64,000 nucleotides of DNA from Siphonodentalium dalli (taxonomy: Eukaryota > Mollusca > Scaphopoda > Gadilida > Siphonodentaliidae): NCBI GenBank assembly GCA_032622095.1, contig CP136065.1:213262151-213326150 (forward strand), written 5' to 3'. The notes under the pieces were generated by a model that saw only the letters and a program-made list of their open reading frames with translations, did no database searches and was not told where the DNA came from. Below, in pieces: positions 24,851 through 38,099 of this stretch. How positions within the stretch are numbered: the first letter of the stretch is position 1; each line of letters begins with the position of its first letter. The translations under genes were made by a program, and so were the position numbers.

Positions 24851-26342
24851 CCCGCAAATGTCGCTTTTCGCTCAGGTTACTTAAGGAGGCGCCCCATTCT
24901 TGATTTTCAAAAATTCTCAATTTTAAACAATCAGTTTGAAGGGAACAATCATTACCCATTTTAACCAATGTATGCAACACGAGTTTGTCCTCACAATATG
25001 AGAGATATATTCAAATTATGAAGAAGAAAAAAAGTGGTTTTAAAAAATAAATACAACATTTTTTTAATGTTGGTTGACAGGCAGTTTGACAAGATATATT
25101 TTCAAAAAACACACTACATTATCTGGACCATGAACCCAACTAGGGTATGGGCTCAGTCTACCATATAAAATCATGGATGTCTGCGAGAAAATATATAAAA
25201 CATTTCTCATTGCATATTTTAGTTTTGCATGACTATATTTGTCGGGTAAAGGACCAACACAACCTAAAGAAAGACAACAACAACGTGTTCAATAATCTGG
25301 CACACATAATACACAATACTGTTTCGTCTTTTCAGATATTATGTAGTCCTTTGGTGATTTTTCCTATTAACCTACATGAAAAAATTGTTGTTTTTATTTT
25401 TGAAAACCGCTTGTTTTCATAATTCGAACATATCTATCATAGTTTGAGGGCCAACACGTTTTCTTATAATACTATATCATATATTGGTTATAAAGGATAA
25501 TTGTCTTTCCCTTCAAATTGAGTTTGAAATTGAAATTTTTTGATAATTTGTTGACACGACTTCTTAATTCAAAAGAAGACTTAATCTCGCCAAAGACAAT
25601 ATGTACATACATTTACACATGGAAGTGAATGCATCTCAATGCCATAATTCTAGGAAACCTGTTGTTAGTGGTTATTCTTGATCCCATTGAATCAGCCTGC
25701 TCTTGTAAAAATAAGCATATACATTTTAATGAAATAAGCTCATATTGGCATTATTTGTCCTCAATATACGCTATATATAGACCTAAAACGCGGGTTTTTA
25801 AAACAGTCCAATATGGGACTATATTAACATATGTGAATATGTAGGTCCAATATATAAACATATTTACACGAGGAAATGCTGTCCACAGATGATATATATG
25901 TAGTTTGCACGCTATCGGTCATGATTTCAGAAGAAATGAACAGACAAAACCTGTTGCATGTATGAACATTAATTCCCCCACACAGAGAAATTTGGTTCCC
26001 TAGGGTTTGTCACGTTTGTCACAGTTGGAGAACCCAATAAAGCACCCAACATGACATATTCTTCGCAGAGCCAATTAAATATCAAAACGAAGAACAAAAC
26101 ATACATGATTTGGTTGTCACCAAGAACCAACATAGAGAACCAAATTAAGTGCACAAAAGACAATCATATTCTACATTCGGGAACCAAACTTTGTTTCGAC
26201 ATTTTGTCCTGAGGGGAGAACCAATCTGAGCTGATTTGGTTCATCAGATAGAATACGAAAATGGAACCAAATACTTCCTTTGCGTTTTCCATTTGGTTCA
26301 ATCAATGGGAACATTCTGCTGTAGCAATATGCTATAATTATA
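24851..26342. other. No gene recognised
   Basis: AT-rich sequence. GGTTC/GAACC words at 26000-26320 occur in mirrored positions but no clean ends could be set. No exon seen. Confidence 0.4.
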
Positions 26343-26837
26343 ACACGGTTGGGAATCACGTGGTTTCGAGTTGATGAGTATCACGCATTCAAAATGGCTG
26401 AGGCGATCGAAAGCGCGACCAGACGCGAGGAAAAAAGGTAATAAACTAAGATCGACATATTCCATATTATTTTGACAGCTACGAGCAGATGCTATACTAC
26501 TTTTCAAACAAGCTGATACATCATTTATGTCCAAATTCATATTTGTTTGCTCTAACATTCTGACCAAAGATGTCAGTCGACGGATTCTCCAAGGTGTATG
26601 GATTGGTGTATACCACGCACCTCCGACTGACGACTTGTCAGAATGTTATAGAAAACCCACTAATTATTTCCGAACAGATAAGGTGTCAACTTGTTTAAAA
26701 AATAAACTAGCATATGCTGATACCAGTCAAAATGCTATGTTTTGCGTCAGTTCCTCATATATTATGTGTCTGTGTGTTTGCACATTTTGAATGCGTGGTA
26801 CTCACCAACCTCGAAACCACGTGATTCCCCACCGTGT
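26343..26837. mobile_element. Inverted-repeat miniature element (ACACGG ends)
   Basis: Left ACACGGTTGGGAATCACGTG and right (minus strand) ACACGGTGGGGAATCACGTG pair; the arms continue through GGTTTCGAG and the word CGCATTCAAAATG for a total of about 60 bp. The ~495-bp element has no coding frame that is not interrupted. No target duplication was clear, so the superfamily is unassigned. Confidence 0.7.
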
Positions 26838-27547
26838 AGAAGCATATCTGAGGTGTCGTTGTTTCGGAATGTTCTATTGGTTCGTAAATATGTTATACTG
26901 TTTAAATTTTATACCATATGATGTTGCTTCAACGAATAGACGCCTAAGATATGCTGATTTCTGAAGGAAATATCGAATTATATTTGTAATGTTAGTGTCC
27001 CATACTTTGTTTCTCCTATATATTTGTGATACGAGCAATAGAGTTACCCCCACCAAAATGAAATGATTAGAGCCTAAATATGAATGGAAAACGGTCTAGG
27101 CATGTGCATTTGTATTTCAAAAGGAATGAAGCTTGATCTAGTCTTCCACAAGTCTTAACCACAAACACGTGGATCGACATTTAAGTCTAGGACATTTAAG
27201 CTATTTCGTGTTCTCACACAAACCTTTCATGGATTAAGTGGGTTCTTTGAAGAATTGGTTCTAGATGTATATAACCAAAGAAGGGTGTTAGCATTTGGAA
27301 CCTGGAAACAAATTTGTAATTATTCCCTAGAGTGCATGCTGACTCGCGAGAATACTAAAGATCATTCAAGTATTATATATATCTACGATGATTTGGATCT
27401 GAAGTTGTCACATAATTGTAGTGTTCACTCTATTGGTCATAACTGTGCAAAATCAGTAACCGACAAAACCGTTCCGTGTGGATATACTTCCCAAACGGTG
27501 GTTCATGTGTTTACCACACATCACGTACACCCGGCCAAGTATGGCTG
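26838..27547. other. No gene recognised
   Basis: No exon, repeat array or inverted repeat was supportable. Confidence 0.4.
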
Positions 27548-27560
27548 CGAGAGAGAGAGG

Positions 27561-27598
<38 letters not shown>
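27548..27598. repeat. (GA)n microsatellite
   Basis: About 50 bp of GA repeats with one GGGG interruption. It keeps six overlapping frames open around 27255-27839, none of which looks like a real protein. Confidence 0.95.
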
Positions 27599-27600
<2 letters not shown>

Positions 27601-27892
27601 CAAAGTTGTTGTGGGCGGACGGGGAACAGGCGGACGCTCGGATGCACGCACGGACCGGCGGTACCGGTATATGCCAAACTTCATTAAAAAGGCATAAGCA
27701 CCATCCATGCATTGTTGCCATTGTCAATTATGTGCTAGCATACACACTGATAAAATTTGACTTAGCTACATTCTTGTTCGTGCTAGGCATGGTCAAAGTG
27801 ACTAGTCAATATACCTTTCCACAGATGCCAATCAAATAATTATTAGCAAATGCTGCATTGCCAAATATGTTGCCATCTTTGTTCACCCTAAT

Positions 27893-28240
27893 TTAAGCAA
27901 AAATTCTTTTTATTTGTCACGTGGTTCACATTTGAGAAGATGCGGCCAAGTTCGATTTTGGTGACGGTCCGATGATTTTGACGGAGTTATGCCCATTTTT
28001 CGACTTTGACTCGCTGTTTTCGAGTTTTCCGCATAGTAGCTTGAGCAATATTCAGCATAACGTCTTGATATTTGTCACGTGATACTCATTTGAGAACACG
28101 CAGGTCAAGTTCTATTTTATTCCATTTATAAATAACATTTCTGTTGTCTCAATGATAAATTGAGCTTTCTTTAAAAAGAATATCTTGATACTTGGTGTGT
28201 GGCTCACCTTTGAGAACATGCAGGTCATCGTCAAGTCTGA
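27893..28240. repeat. Degenerate repeat, ~140-bp unit, 3 copies
   Basis: Variants of CACGTGGTTCACATTTGAGAA occur near 27919, 28077 and 28195, each followed by a GCAGGTCAAGTTC-type word. Units are strongly diverged. It abuts the left end of the 2.16-kb inverted-repeat element. Confidence 0.6.
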
Positions 28241-28309
28241 GTCAAATTTTGCCAGAATTTGAATTGATTATTCTTTAAAAAGGCCAACGTCTCAAAAGCC
28301 ACCAGGGGC

Positions 28310-28600
28310 CTATACTATAGAATTACAATTGCCGTGTTTCTCCACGTGGACAGCTTTAGTCGGTAATTTCCCAGTCTTGTAAAGATAGACTTGTGTTCTA
28401 TAGTACTCGAGCAATTGTGTTCTTGTAAATTCCTTGCTTTGGATATTGGAATTTAACAATAGTCGATTACCCTTTTTCAAACCATACATCGTTGTGAACT
28501 GACTCATATAATGTTCTGGGAGAGCCATTCTGTAACTGGGATTCATTTCAGCAGCAAGCTGTTCGGTTTTTGTGGTGTTTGGAGTGTCCCAACGCTGCAT
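28310..28600 (-). CDS. Unrecognised 96-residue open frame at element end
   Basis: The reading starts MQRWDTPNTTKTEQLAAEMN and is rich in polar and aromatic residues, with LLEYYRTQVYLYKTGKLP near the end. It runs into the terminal inverted repeat, which encodes its last dozen residues. Composition looks more protein-like than its neighbours, but I recognise no family. It could be the C-terminal exon or remnant of the protein of the enclosing 2.16-kb element. Confidence 0.25.
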   Translation of the reverse strand: MQRWDTPNTTKTEQLAAEMNPSYRMALPEHYMSQFTTMYGLKKGNRLLLNSNIQSKEFTRTQLLEYYRTQVYLYKTGKLPTKAVHVEKHGNCNSIV

Positions 28601-28837
28601 CTTTTAGTTATTCTAAAGTACTCGAATTGTCTAACTTGGGGAAAAACAAGAACTCGCTTGACGGGCTGATAAATTACCAACTTAGGGAGTTCCATAGTAC
28701 AGACATAACACAAATCGGGTCGAACACGGTGTTAACATTACAAGTATACGAGGCTGAATTAGTGGTTGTCACCGCAATGAAACGCGTGCGAATGTCGATA
28801 TGTCGGATTATCGCTTTGTGTATTGCGCACTCATGCA

Positions 28838-29107
28838 TTAATCCTTTCTCGACTTGCGAAGTTTCACCGGGTCAATAAAATCGTAGTCATATTGAGATGA
28901 TGGGTTAAAATTACGCATGGGCGTAGATAGATATAATTTGAGATGGGGTTCATAAACATAGACAAATTGGCTTTGATAAATAAGGGTTTGCACATAAATT
29001 ATGTTGTGACGGGGGCGATTCTCATCAAAATACTCAACAATTAGGAATGTCACGCAGGGACGTTCAATGGGTGTTGGCGCATCACAATAATCTTCGTCCC
29101 AAAGTTA
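28838..29107 (-). CDS. Unrecognised 90-residue open frame inside element
   Basis: The frame is open from about 29107 to the stop at 28838. It includes CVTFLIVEYFDENRPRHNII, LKLYLSTPMRNFNPSSQYDY and a basic tail KLRKSRKD. The alternation of charged, aromatic and proline-containing stretches is coding-like. A TAA directly precedes the open part, so it could be an exon or a decayed fragment. It lies on the same strand as the frame at 28600-28310, about 240 bp upstream. No family was recognised. Confidence 0.3.
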
Positions 29108-30463
29108 GTGATGATTGATTTATGTGGTAAATGGCAATTAGTTCAGAAGTTTCGATCGGTTGGAATTGTTGGTTTGGGGATTTCTAACAGTTGGAAATCT
29201 TGAGTAACCATTGCAGAATTTCAACCGAATGGGATGCAAATATAGTTTTCTGGTTCAGGGACCTTATCAACCCCACCATCCCATTCGCACATTATGTGCG
29301 TATAGAATACGTTGTTATCATACCCATTTCTGTTGTTGTCTACTTTGAATATTGCACCAATGACATACCATGAAATGTATAATTATAAATATGTCTCTTG
29401 TGTCACTTACTGTGATTTGAGTGAATAAACATTGAACTTGAACTTGGGAGGAGGTGTACTCGGGCAGCGGAGACCTTATACGTGAATGTTACTGCGATTC
29501 CATGGTAGAAAATGGCACTGAATTTAGAAATTAAGACTGGAGAATAGGTTATAATCATTACAATGACTAAATTTTCCAGCTAATGTAACTGCAAATTATA
29601 ATTTATACTACTAGTATGATATTTTCCTACATTCAGTGTAATTTTGGTTGTTAAATCTAAGTTTCTACTCAAACAAAAAGTTACACCGACCCTTTGGAAA
29701 ATATACTTGAAATATATATTTTCATCCTTTTAACTTGGAAATAATTTTATCAGTCTATTATCTCCGGCAATTCAGTTTGTTTTCAATTACATTGTACATG
29801 TATCGAAATCGTACGTATACGACAACCAGTTAAAATTTCCCTGCTCAATCTGACACTATAATCACCATGTGTAGGTTTTTCTGTCCATGGGGTTTATTTG
29901 TGATCACTCTATCCGTCTATATCCCTTTGTGTTCGTACATACATCGTTAAATATATTTGACCATGTACCATGTAAATATAAGGAAAGTCATGAAAAGCTA
30001 TATATTGTCTTCTGTGATGTTAGTCAATAAAACATCTATCTCTTATAAAGAGCGTTTTCGCTTACGATATTTTGTACTCGTGTTCAGCGTAAAATGTTGT
30101 AATCGTTTGTGTATTTTCGCGATGCTTGTGCCATTGGGATTATGGTGCACGCAAGTAGTTTTCGTGTTCCCCATTGCCTATCATAACATTGACTTTATAC
30201 ATCCACTAAACCACTCGCCAAATGACTCAAATATATATTGGCATTACTATATCCATTTCTGTATAACATTAGAGTAAGTTCCCTTTACCCATTAACAAGC
30301 GTTCGCCTCCACGCGTAGAAAACGAAGATCCATAGTACTGGATTTTGTCTGTTCTTGTAAATGACGGGGAGTCGCACACACTTGTAAATTATCGTATCCA
30401 TAGTATTCGACAGTTTGTCCACGTGGAGAAACACGGCAATTGTAATTCTATAGTATAGGCCCA

Positions 30464-31048
30464 TGGAGTCGGGGGCGTGGGGTCTGCGAACTTTTATTCT
30501 AATAAGGGTTATCTTACGATTTTCGGCAAACTTCCGGCGCTTCTGTTCAATTCAATATCAATATCAATTTATTCACTCAACAGTGCATTGCATATGGGTG
30601 CAAAAAGTGGTGCGCGTTGTAACTCACACAAATTTTAATAAACAGTGGATTGATAACAGCCGGTGGTAGTGCAAATGTCGGATTTTAATGTGTTTATATA
30701 GTATGCCTCTGGCGTTTTTGAATAACATTTTATCTTCGCACAAAGTTAAACAGTTCGCATATAATATGTGATGGCGTTTGATTTACAATAATGGTATTTG
30801 TTGATATATTTGACTCGCAAGTCTTTTAGACGGGGACATTCCAAAGTTTTCGTGGAATTCGTCGCCTATTTATTTAACACATAAGAGTGCATAATCTATC
30901 GGAACAATCTTAATTAGTCCATGCACCAGATTCGATTGGTAATTGGTGGCTAGGAAGGAATATCTATAATTTAACACGATCTTTACTGTCCGGGACTTGT
31001 TCTTATATGTAGTACCCAGCCTGTACAAAGATATCTCATATATATTTT
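30464..31048. other. No gene recognised
   Basis: AT-rich spacer between the 2.16-kb element and the (CTGT)n-led arrays. Confidence 0.4.
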
Positions 31049-31531
31049 GAAGACCTCTGTCTGTCTGTCTGTCTGTCTGTCATTTATACAAATCTACGAT
31101 TCTCGACCGATCGGGACGAAACTTGGTACGTGTGTGTAGTTTGACAAGGCGGTCGTCGTTGTCGTATTGGCGAGCCCGTGCGACGCCCGTGCAGCGCATG
31201 CGCAGACCAGATCTCGGAAACGGGTGGAGCTATCGAAATTTGGTATGTGAATGTATCTTGCCCCGGATACGAAATTTATCGGTTCGCCGAGCCCGTGCGA
31301 CGCCAGCTTCGCGCATGCGCAGACCAGATCTCGGAAACGGGTGGAGCTATCGACTTGAAATTTGCTATGTGAATGTATCTTGCCCCGGATACGAATTTTA
31401 TCGGGTCGCCGAGCCCGTGCGACGCCAGCTTCGCGCATGCGCAGACCAGATCTCGGAAACGGGTAGAACTATCGACTTGAAATTTGGTTTTTGAATAGCC
31501 CTGACAACGTCGGGCTCATCGGCTAGTCTAT
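31049..31531. repeat. ~120-bp tandem repeat with CTGT leader
   Basis: After (CTGT)n at 31059-31081, the string GCGCATGCGCAGACCAGATC recurs near 31194, 31311 and 31433. The block ends with a tail of the type GACAACGTCGGGCTCATCGG, then CTAGT and TATATAT. The three-frame openness of the units yields long but unreal open frames on both strands. Confidence 0.85.
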
Positions 31532-31589
31532 TATATATTTTGGGACTTCTGTCTGTCTGTGTGTTAGCTATGGCCGGGAAAACTGCCAG

Positions 31590-32275
31590 ACGGATTTTGA
31601 CGAAATTTTGATACCTAGGGCTAATTTTGTCCAGGGAGTGTTTTGGACGCGTCAAATCGTGACCCAGACCTGACCTTGACCTTCAAAAGGGTAAATTCAA
31701 GGTCAAATCGGGTAAAACGGACGGATTTCGACGAAATTTGATACCTAGAGGTACTTTTGTCCGGAGAGTCTTCTGGGCGGGTCAAATCGTTACCCCGACC
31801 TGACCTTGACCTTCAAAAAGTTCAATTCAAGGTCAAATCGGGTAAAACGGACGGATTTCGACGAAATTTGATACCTAGGGTTACTTTTGTCCGGGGAGTG
31901 TTTTGGACGGGTCAAATCGTGACCCCGACCTGACCTTGACCTTCAAAATTGTCAATTCAAGGTCAAATCGCGAATTGTGACGGGATTTCGACGAAATTTG
32001 ATACCTAGGTTTACTTTTGTCCGAGGAGTGTTTTGGACGGGTCGAATCGTGACCCCAACCTGACCTTGACCTTCAAAGTGGTCAAATCGGGTAAAACGGG
32101 ACCGATTTCGACGGGTACTTTTGTGGGATACTTTTGTCCGGGGAGTGTTTTGGACATCGTGACCCCGACCTGACATTGACCTTCAAAATGGTCAATTCAA
32201 GGTCAAATCGCGCAATTCGCCGAAAAGCAGAAGGGAAATAGCCCGGACGAAGTTGGGTCCACCAGCTAGTTATAT
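31590..32275. repeat. 130-bp tandem repeat, about 5 copies
   Basis: ATACCTAGGG and variants recur at 31611, 31741, 31871 and 32001, a fixed period of 130 bp. Each unit contains TGACCTTGACCTTCAAAA and CGGATTTCGACGAAATTTG. The final unit is rearranged. The tail GACGAAGTTGGGTCCACCAG, CTAGT, TATATA closely resembles the tail of the preceding 120-bp array, so the two arrays belong to related dispersed elements. Confidence 0.9.
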
Positions 32276-34475
32276 ATATACTTCTGATTATGGTTGACAT
32301 GTTGCGATATTTCATGATGGTTTGTTCAATTTCCTACTTTTGTTTGTTTGATACAACTGAATGTGGTGAATATTCCGAAACTTATTGCATTTGCTTCGAC
32401 GATGTCTTGAATTATTCCCGGTGGTAACTGCGTTATATGTTGCTTTCCATGACACGGGTATACGCTATTGAAGCTTTTGTTATCATTCTGTCCATTTCGT
32501 TTTCGGGTTTTTGACTGAATTCCTTGTTTTAAGTTTTCCTTCTGTGCGCCTCCAGTTGAGTGTGTATTGCTCGCTTTCGTGTGGCAAATTTATCTTCGCC
32601 ATTTGCTGAAAGGACACTAAACACAACCAACAAACTGAAGTTCACACGGATCGCGTTGTCCCATACACGTGGTTCACCAAAACAATCAAACACATCCGCA
32701 CAAGCTCATTTCGCGGGCTAAAATAGGCATATCGAAAACATTGTCGTGGTGTCAGAAAGTGCCAACCACTTAAAAACATAGTTGTGATAAGGTCACGTTT
32801 GATCGACGGAATGCGGGGAGTTTTGTTGCATTTCTTGACTCAAGAAAGAAAGCATTGTGTGCGGCCGAATGCAGTGTCACATAACCCGGGAGTTCCATGG
32901 CATCCGTGTCAATGATACAATACACGTCTACTGTTGTAAAGGCAGGTGGCCCAGAGCAACGAGTGCAATACATACGCTATAGGCGGTGTGAGCTTCCTAT
33001 AGCTATGCTTTCTGGCTTCTAATCGAGAGGAAACCGTAGAAAACAATGGTTACAAGTACGTGCCCCTCGTCCTAGAGTTCATACATGCATGCATTGATCG
33101 AACTTTTAGGATACTTGATGTTTTGAATCGCTATATGGGTGGCTCGATACTTGTCCTGGATGGCCCAAGTTCGTTTCGTTAAACCCCATTTCACTTTTAA
33201 AAATAATCCACTCATATCTGACGTGTGTTGTTGTGTGTTTACGTTGAGTGTTGCTTGGTGTAATTGAAAGAGAATATACGACCAAACGCTCGCGGAGAAG
33301 TCATGTTTATCGTCGACGTCACACCGCCACTGCTCGGTGCATATCTGTAAAGTGAATACATGCGTATCACCATATGACCAGTCACTTGACGCACATACCA
33401 AAACGGCGTGCGAATATCTGTACTCAAAGACGGGGTACCGGGATGCAATATCCCATGTTATGTGAACTTGTGAAGGCCCTTAAATACCATGTGATATATA
33501 TATATATATTGGGACACAGTCGCCCCATTATACGCTTCTCTGAGAGTTGGTGTAAACATATTTTATTATTTCAAACGAATAGACATACATAATTAGTAAA
33601 ATTAGTGTGTTAGTATATCAGCATGTTCTTCTTGATAATAAACTTAATATGAACCTATTTATTCGGAGGTCGAAATAGGTTCAGTATAAACGTATTTCAA
33701 AACGAAATATGTCGAATATGACACTATTTGACCAATATGTTCAAAACAAGCCAATTTACCGTGGTAATGTGTTTTCATTGTCGCCCGCGCCATTCACCGG
33801 AATAATGGGCTTATTTTAGAAGTACAATATGAACCAATGTGAATATATATGTTCTATATAAACACATTTGCACGATAATATGTTGATTTACTCTGGTGAG
33901 AGTTGGCCGCCAGAGAGGATCGTTTCATGGCTATTACATTTGCACACGGCACAATCGTTTTGACGATTCTACGACAAATTTCACGATTCTGCGGCTTGAC
34001 AACCACGGTGATACGGAAGTTTAACGATTCTACGACCTTATTATACGTGATATTTTATGACAAATTTAGATACAGGAGCTTTTTACTGAATTGGGACGAC
34101 AAAAGTGGGCTTCTTCTTGTTTTCATTGTATAGAGTAGACTTAGCAGGTCCACCAGGTTGACTCACGAAATACATACGGGGCTGAGATGTATACATAAAA
34201 TGAGTCACAATCGGCTCGGTCAAATCAGATCATCAGATCAAACCACGAACCGATCGCTAACAGTCATTTCTTGGGCCACAACGGGACAAAACAGTGCGAA
34301 AATTAACATCCAACGTAAGCTTTGATAAGCATAAATATAGGATTTGTCAAATTCGTACATCAATTGACGCAATATTCGATTAAACTCACACAGAAATGCA
34401 GTAACAATGTCAACTATTTGGCAACGCCCCGGGTTCGACCATGACAACTACGATTGTACGACTCGTTGAACGGTA
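32276..34475. other. No gene supported
   Basis: Minus-strand open frames at 33401-33072 and 32973-32770 are non-repetitive and look weakly protein-like, but I recognise no family and see no splice structure. A (TA)n tract lies near 33495. Confidence 0.35.
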
Positions 34476-34479
34476 ATTT

Positions 34480-35715
34480 TCATTTGTATACGACGTATCT
34501 GACACTGATACAAGGAATCTAATTGTGTTATTTAAAGACGTCCACTTGGTATCGTTTGGATTTGAGATGGGGGGGGGGTAGGCCCTAAATTTGATAATAA
34601 TTGGTTTAGTCACCGATTGCTACCAAACTTATACAAAATCATCCACATGGTATGAGAACTCTAAAAACTTAAAAGTGACGCCATTCGAGTCAGTGTGCAC
34701 TGAAAAGGAGAGGGGCACAATAATTGATACACAATAATTTTAGCGCCAATTTCCACCAAATTTGATACACATTAGTATCCATGATACGAGGATTCAAATC
34801 ATGTTATTTAAAGACGCTATATTGGTGATGTTTGTGTGAGAGATGGTGTGAGGTGTGGGGTGGGCACTAAATTTGATTTAAAAATTGTTTAGTTACCGAT
34901 TAGTACCAAACTTATAAATATTCATCTCCATGATATCAGGAGTATAATTGTGTGGTTTAAAGATGTCAAAAGTGGTGCCATTCGGGACAGGGGTCCACAT
35001 AGGGTGAGAGAGACACTCACAAATGAATAAACAATATGTATAGCGTCGATTTCCACCAGACAGATACAGATTCTTCTCCGTGATACGAAGAGTCTAACCG
35101 TGTGGTTTAAATACGCCAAATTGGTGCCGTTTGGGTGAGAGAGATATGGGGAACCTAAATTTGATACGAATTTGTTTACTCGCCAATTTTCAAATTTGTT
35201 TTATATATCCATCTCCATAATGAGTCTAAGTTTGCGGTTTAATGATGTCAAATGTGGCGCCACTTGAGTCCGAAATAGGGACGGGACGGGCGGGTCACCA
35301 TAACTGATAGAAATATGTTTAGTGCCAATTAGCATCAAATTCATACACGCTCTTCTCAAATGATACGAGGAATCAAATCGTATGAGTTAAAAACGTCACA
35401 TTTGGTGCCTAGATATATTTGCAAATATATGTCTGTCTGTATGTGTTCTTCGCGGGGTACAATCGAGATGGCACCAAGGCATTCTTTTTACGAGGAAGAT
35501 AATGGTGCATATTAAAATATTAGAATAGCTCATGTTAATATTATAACACAATTGAGTCTGCCCCATTCAATATAGTTTCCACAAAAAGTTACAAGAGATA
35601 TGGAAATGTATAGAAGGCCTGTTTAACAATAGTGGTCACAGTGTGCCGTCAAATATAATTTCTTCTGAGATAAAAGAAAACAGAGTCAGTGGCACATGAA
35701 TTGTCAGGATCCTCC
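34480..35715. repeat. Large dispersed repeat with ~145-bp period, copy 2
   Basis: Same orientation and layout as 18230-20135. Variants of the CCACCAAA...TATACA...CTCC(A/G)TGATACGAGG unit recur near 34615, 34750, 34898, 35048, 35188 and 35328. The tail near 35590-35700 carries GGAAATGTATAGAAGGCC and the AATTTCTTCTGAGATAA word of copy 1. Confidence 0.7.
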
Positions 35716-38099
35716 AATACTGACATCTGACAAGGTTATATCTGACCAATCTACAGAGGATATCTTTCATGTTTTAGAACAGGCTCATCGCCTGACATAA
35801 ACAACTCAAAATCTCGCTCTGTGTCGGGCACATGTAGCTTATATAGTGCATAATAACACTTTTTTTAAATATAAACTGAGTACAATTAGCCAGTATATAG
35901 CACAATGAACAGAGGAACACCTGGACATTTCTTTAAAACATATGTATCTTGTGGAGATATGATAACCAGGTTCTCAAAATCTTAGTCAAACCCACCAGAT
36001 TGATACATCTCTATGTAAAACCCAATTGTCGTCTTTTATTTTTACGAACTAATGTGTTATGATGTTCATGTTATAACTCCTGAAGTATACACAGTTGTAA
36101 ATAAATAAATAGTTCTTTATTGGTGGGACGGATTAAACGCGATAAACAAAATGACAATCGCTCCGATCCGACAAGGCGAGCTACTATATATACTTATATC
36201 CCGTGTGTAAGAATCACGCTGATGCTTTGTGATGCTATTTCGATATATAATTTATGTGAATATGTGTAATGTTTTGAACAAGAGTATCCTCTATTCCCAT
36301 CATATATCCACAATATGCAGAGGGTTTCACATCACTTTAACCTGGGTAACCCTGCTAGTGTATTATAATTACATATTACGTGTTTTATTACACACTTGTT
36401 CCCATAATTACAGTGATCCTGCTGTCCCAGATTTACAAATCCGTATGAAACATACGTTCCATACTCATCTCGTTGGTGTCAGATGACGTAAATGACGTTC
36501 CCCTCAACCATGAACCGGAACTATAAAATAACAATAAAGAGAAAGAAAAAACCTTGTAAGTCTAAATTCACAGTTCAAGGACGGTCGTGTGTAATAAACA
36601 CAGAACGAGACACATGTTAATGGGGTTAGTCGATACGGCAATGGTGCCATCGCGGCTACGCCCCTCTTTCTATCCTTCCGCGCTAACACTCATGCCATAT
36701 CAACAAACCCAATAACACATTCGTGTCGTTCTGTGTGTTGACTATCGGGCAGACCCAATGTTTGTTCTTGTATTATATATTATACATTTATCTCGTTAGT
36801 TCTTAGTTGAATTATCTGCGATTATATAGTACCTGCAATAAGTTTTCGCTGGTCCTAATTAATTATTAAACACGCGAGGTCTAAACTATATAGAAGTGTC
36901 CATATCGACAGACAACAATGCGAGCGCCCACCAGCATTGATACGATTACTGGGTTAGTGCCTTCAAATTGGTACATGTTTATTCTGAACATCTTTGATTG
37001 CGTCCAATTTCTATACCACATCGTTGCATCTACTTCATTGTTCGTGATAAATAAAGTAAATTTAAAAAATCTATAATGAATTACTATTAACTGATTAGTC
37101 AATTAAAGGGACACATCAATTTCAGTTCGGTGTGTCCGTCGTATATAATTTACCGCCACGGTCACCAGGGCGCGTCACAAAACCCCAACACATCACCGCT
37201 CTTCTCGTGTTACATTTAAATCTCTAACTGCCCCGTTACGCCCAGTCGAACCGAATCTATCGACCGGGATGATCGTGGTCAATACTTACGTGCAGGACTG
37301 ATTAAGTTAGAATATTCTGAATAATTTATCCACGTTAAAACACGTTATGAGATTTAATTACATGTGTCAGTATGAAAACATGTGTTAAACATGCTGGTGT
37401 AGTGAACCAGATATTCCATTTGACGTCCATCAGTATAGGTGTCGTTAGCAATGCCGTTTGACCCTCTCTTAAATAAATGGAATCTATTGTCAGTTATAAA
37501 AGTTACCTTTGGAATGGTACAGTATTCACCCGGATGGATGTTTAGGACATATAAGCAGACGACAAAATTATTTTAAAAAATGCAGGTGGAATCCTATTAA
37601 AGGTGGCCTTCGCGGTGGGTATTAATTTTGTTGTTAAAAGAGTCACATCCGTTAAAATTGCAATAAACCGAAATATAGACAGACTCTGTTCTTTTAACAA
37701 TCGTAAATATCGCATAAATAGCATGGTATTGTAACGATCGTACGCCTTGTTAGTTTTAACAAAAGTACAGTACGTAATGAGTTTATGATACGCAAAACAC
37801 TCAACACAGGGGAAACCCCACCAATTGTGATATTTGGTTAAAATTGCCACCATATTCATTATTGTTTACAACATGGAATGGATGAAACCCGTGGTGTGTG
37901 GGTATCCTTTCTCCCACGCTTGGTTATCACCACACCAAAAACACAACCAAAATCAGATGATCCGAGTTACAAGTGGAATGTTCGTACGTACACACAATTC
38001 AGAAAAGTCGAACACGGGTCATAAATGATAAATCCGATAATTAACACCCGAGATACAACTTTCAATGTGATATGTTCCTACAGATATATCATATCGATC
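35716..38099. other. No gene; diverged family 1 fragment at 37595-37770
   Basis: The segment from TTAAAGGTGGCCTTCGCGG (37598) through ATCGCATAAATAGCATG is a diverged, incomplete relative of the family 1 element at 42183-42684 (which starts TTAAAGACACGGTTGGCC). The open frame across it is part of the repeat. Nothing else was recognised. Confidence 0.45.

Larger units (their letters stand above)
28308..30463. mobile_element. 2.16-kb element with perfect 47-bp terminal inverted repeats
   Basis: The left end GGGCCTATACTATAGAATTA... continues through GCCGTGTTTCTCCACGTGG. The right end at 30417-30463 is its exact reverse complement over 47 bp. Subterminal regions on both sides also share TTTACAAGAACA and ATAGTACT words. 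The element contains two unrecognised minus-strand reading frames close to the left end and no recognisable transposase. No clear target duplication was seen. It may be a deletion derivative of a larger DNA transposon or a viral-type element. Confidence 0.7.

Noticed and set aside
27255-27839. 194-residue open frame and five overlapping frames
   Set aside because: Kept open by the (GA)n tract; no protein character on either side of it.
33072-33401. Non-repetitive minus-strand frame with protein-like composition
   Set aside because: No recognisable family, no splice signals and no second copy; the same applies to 32770-32973 and 39322-39570.
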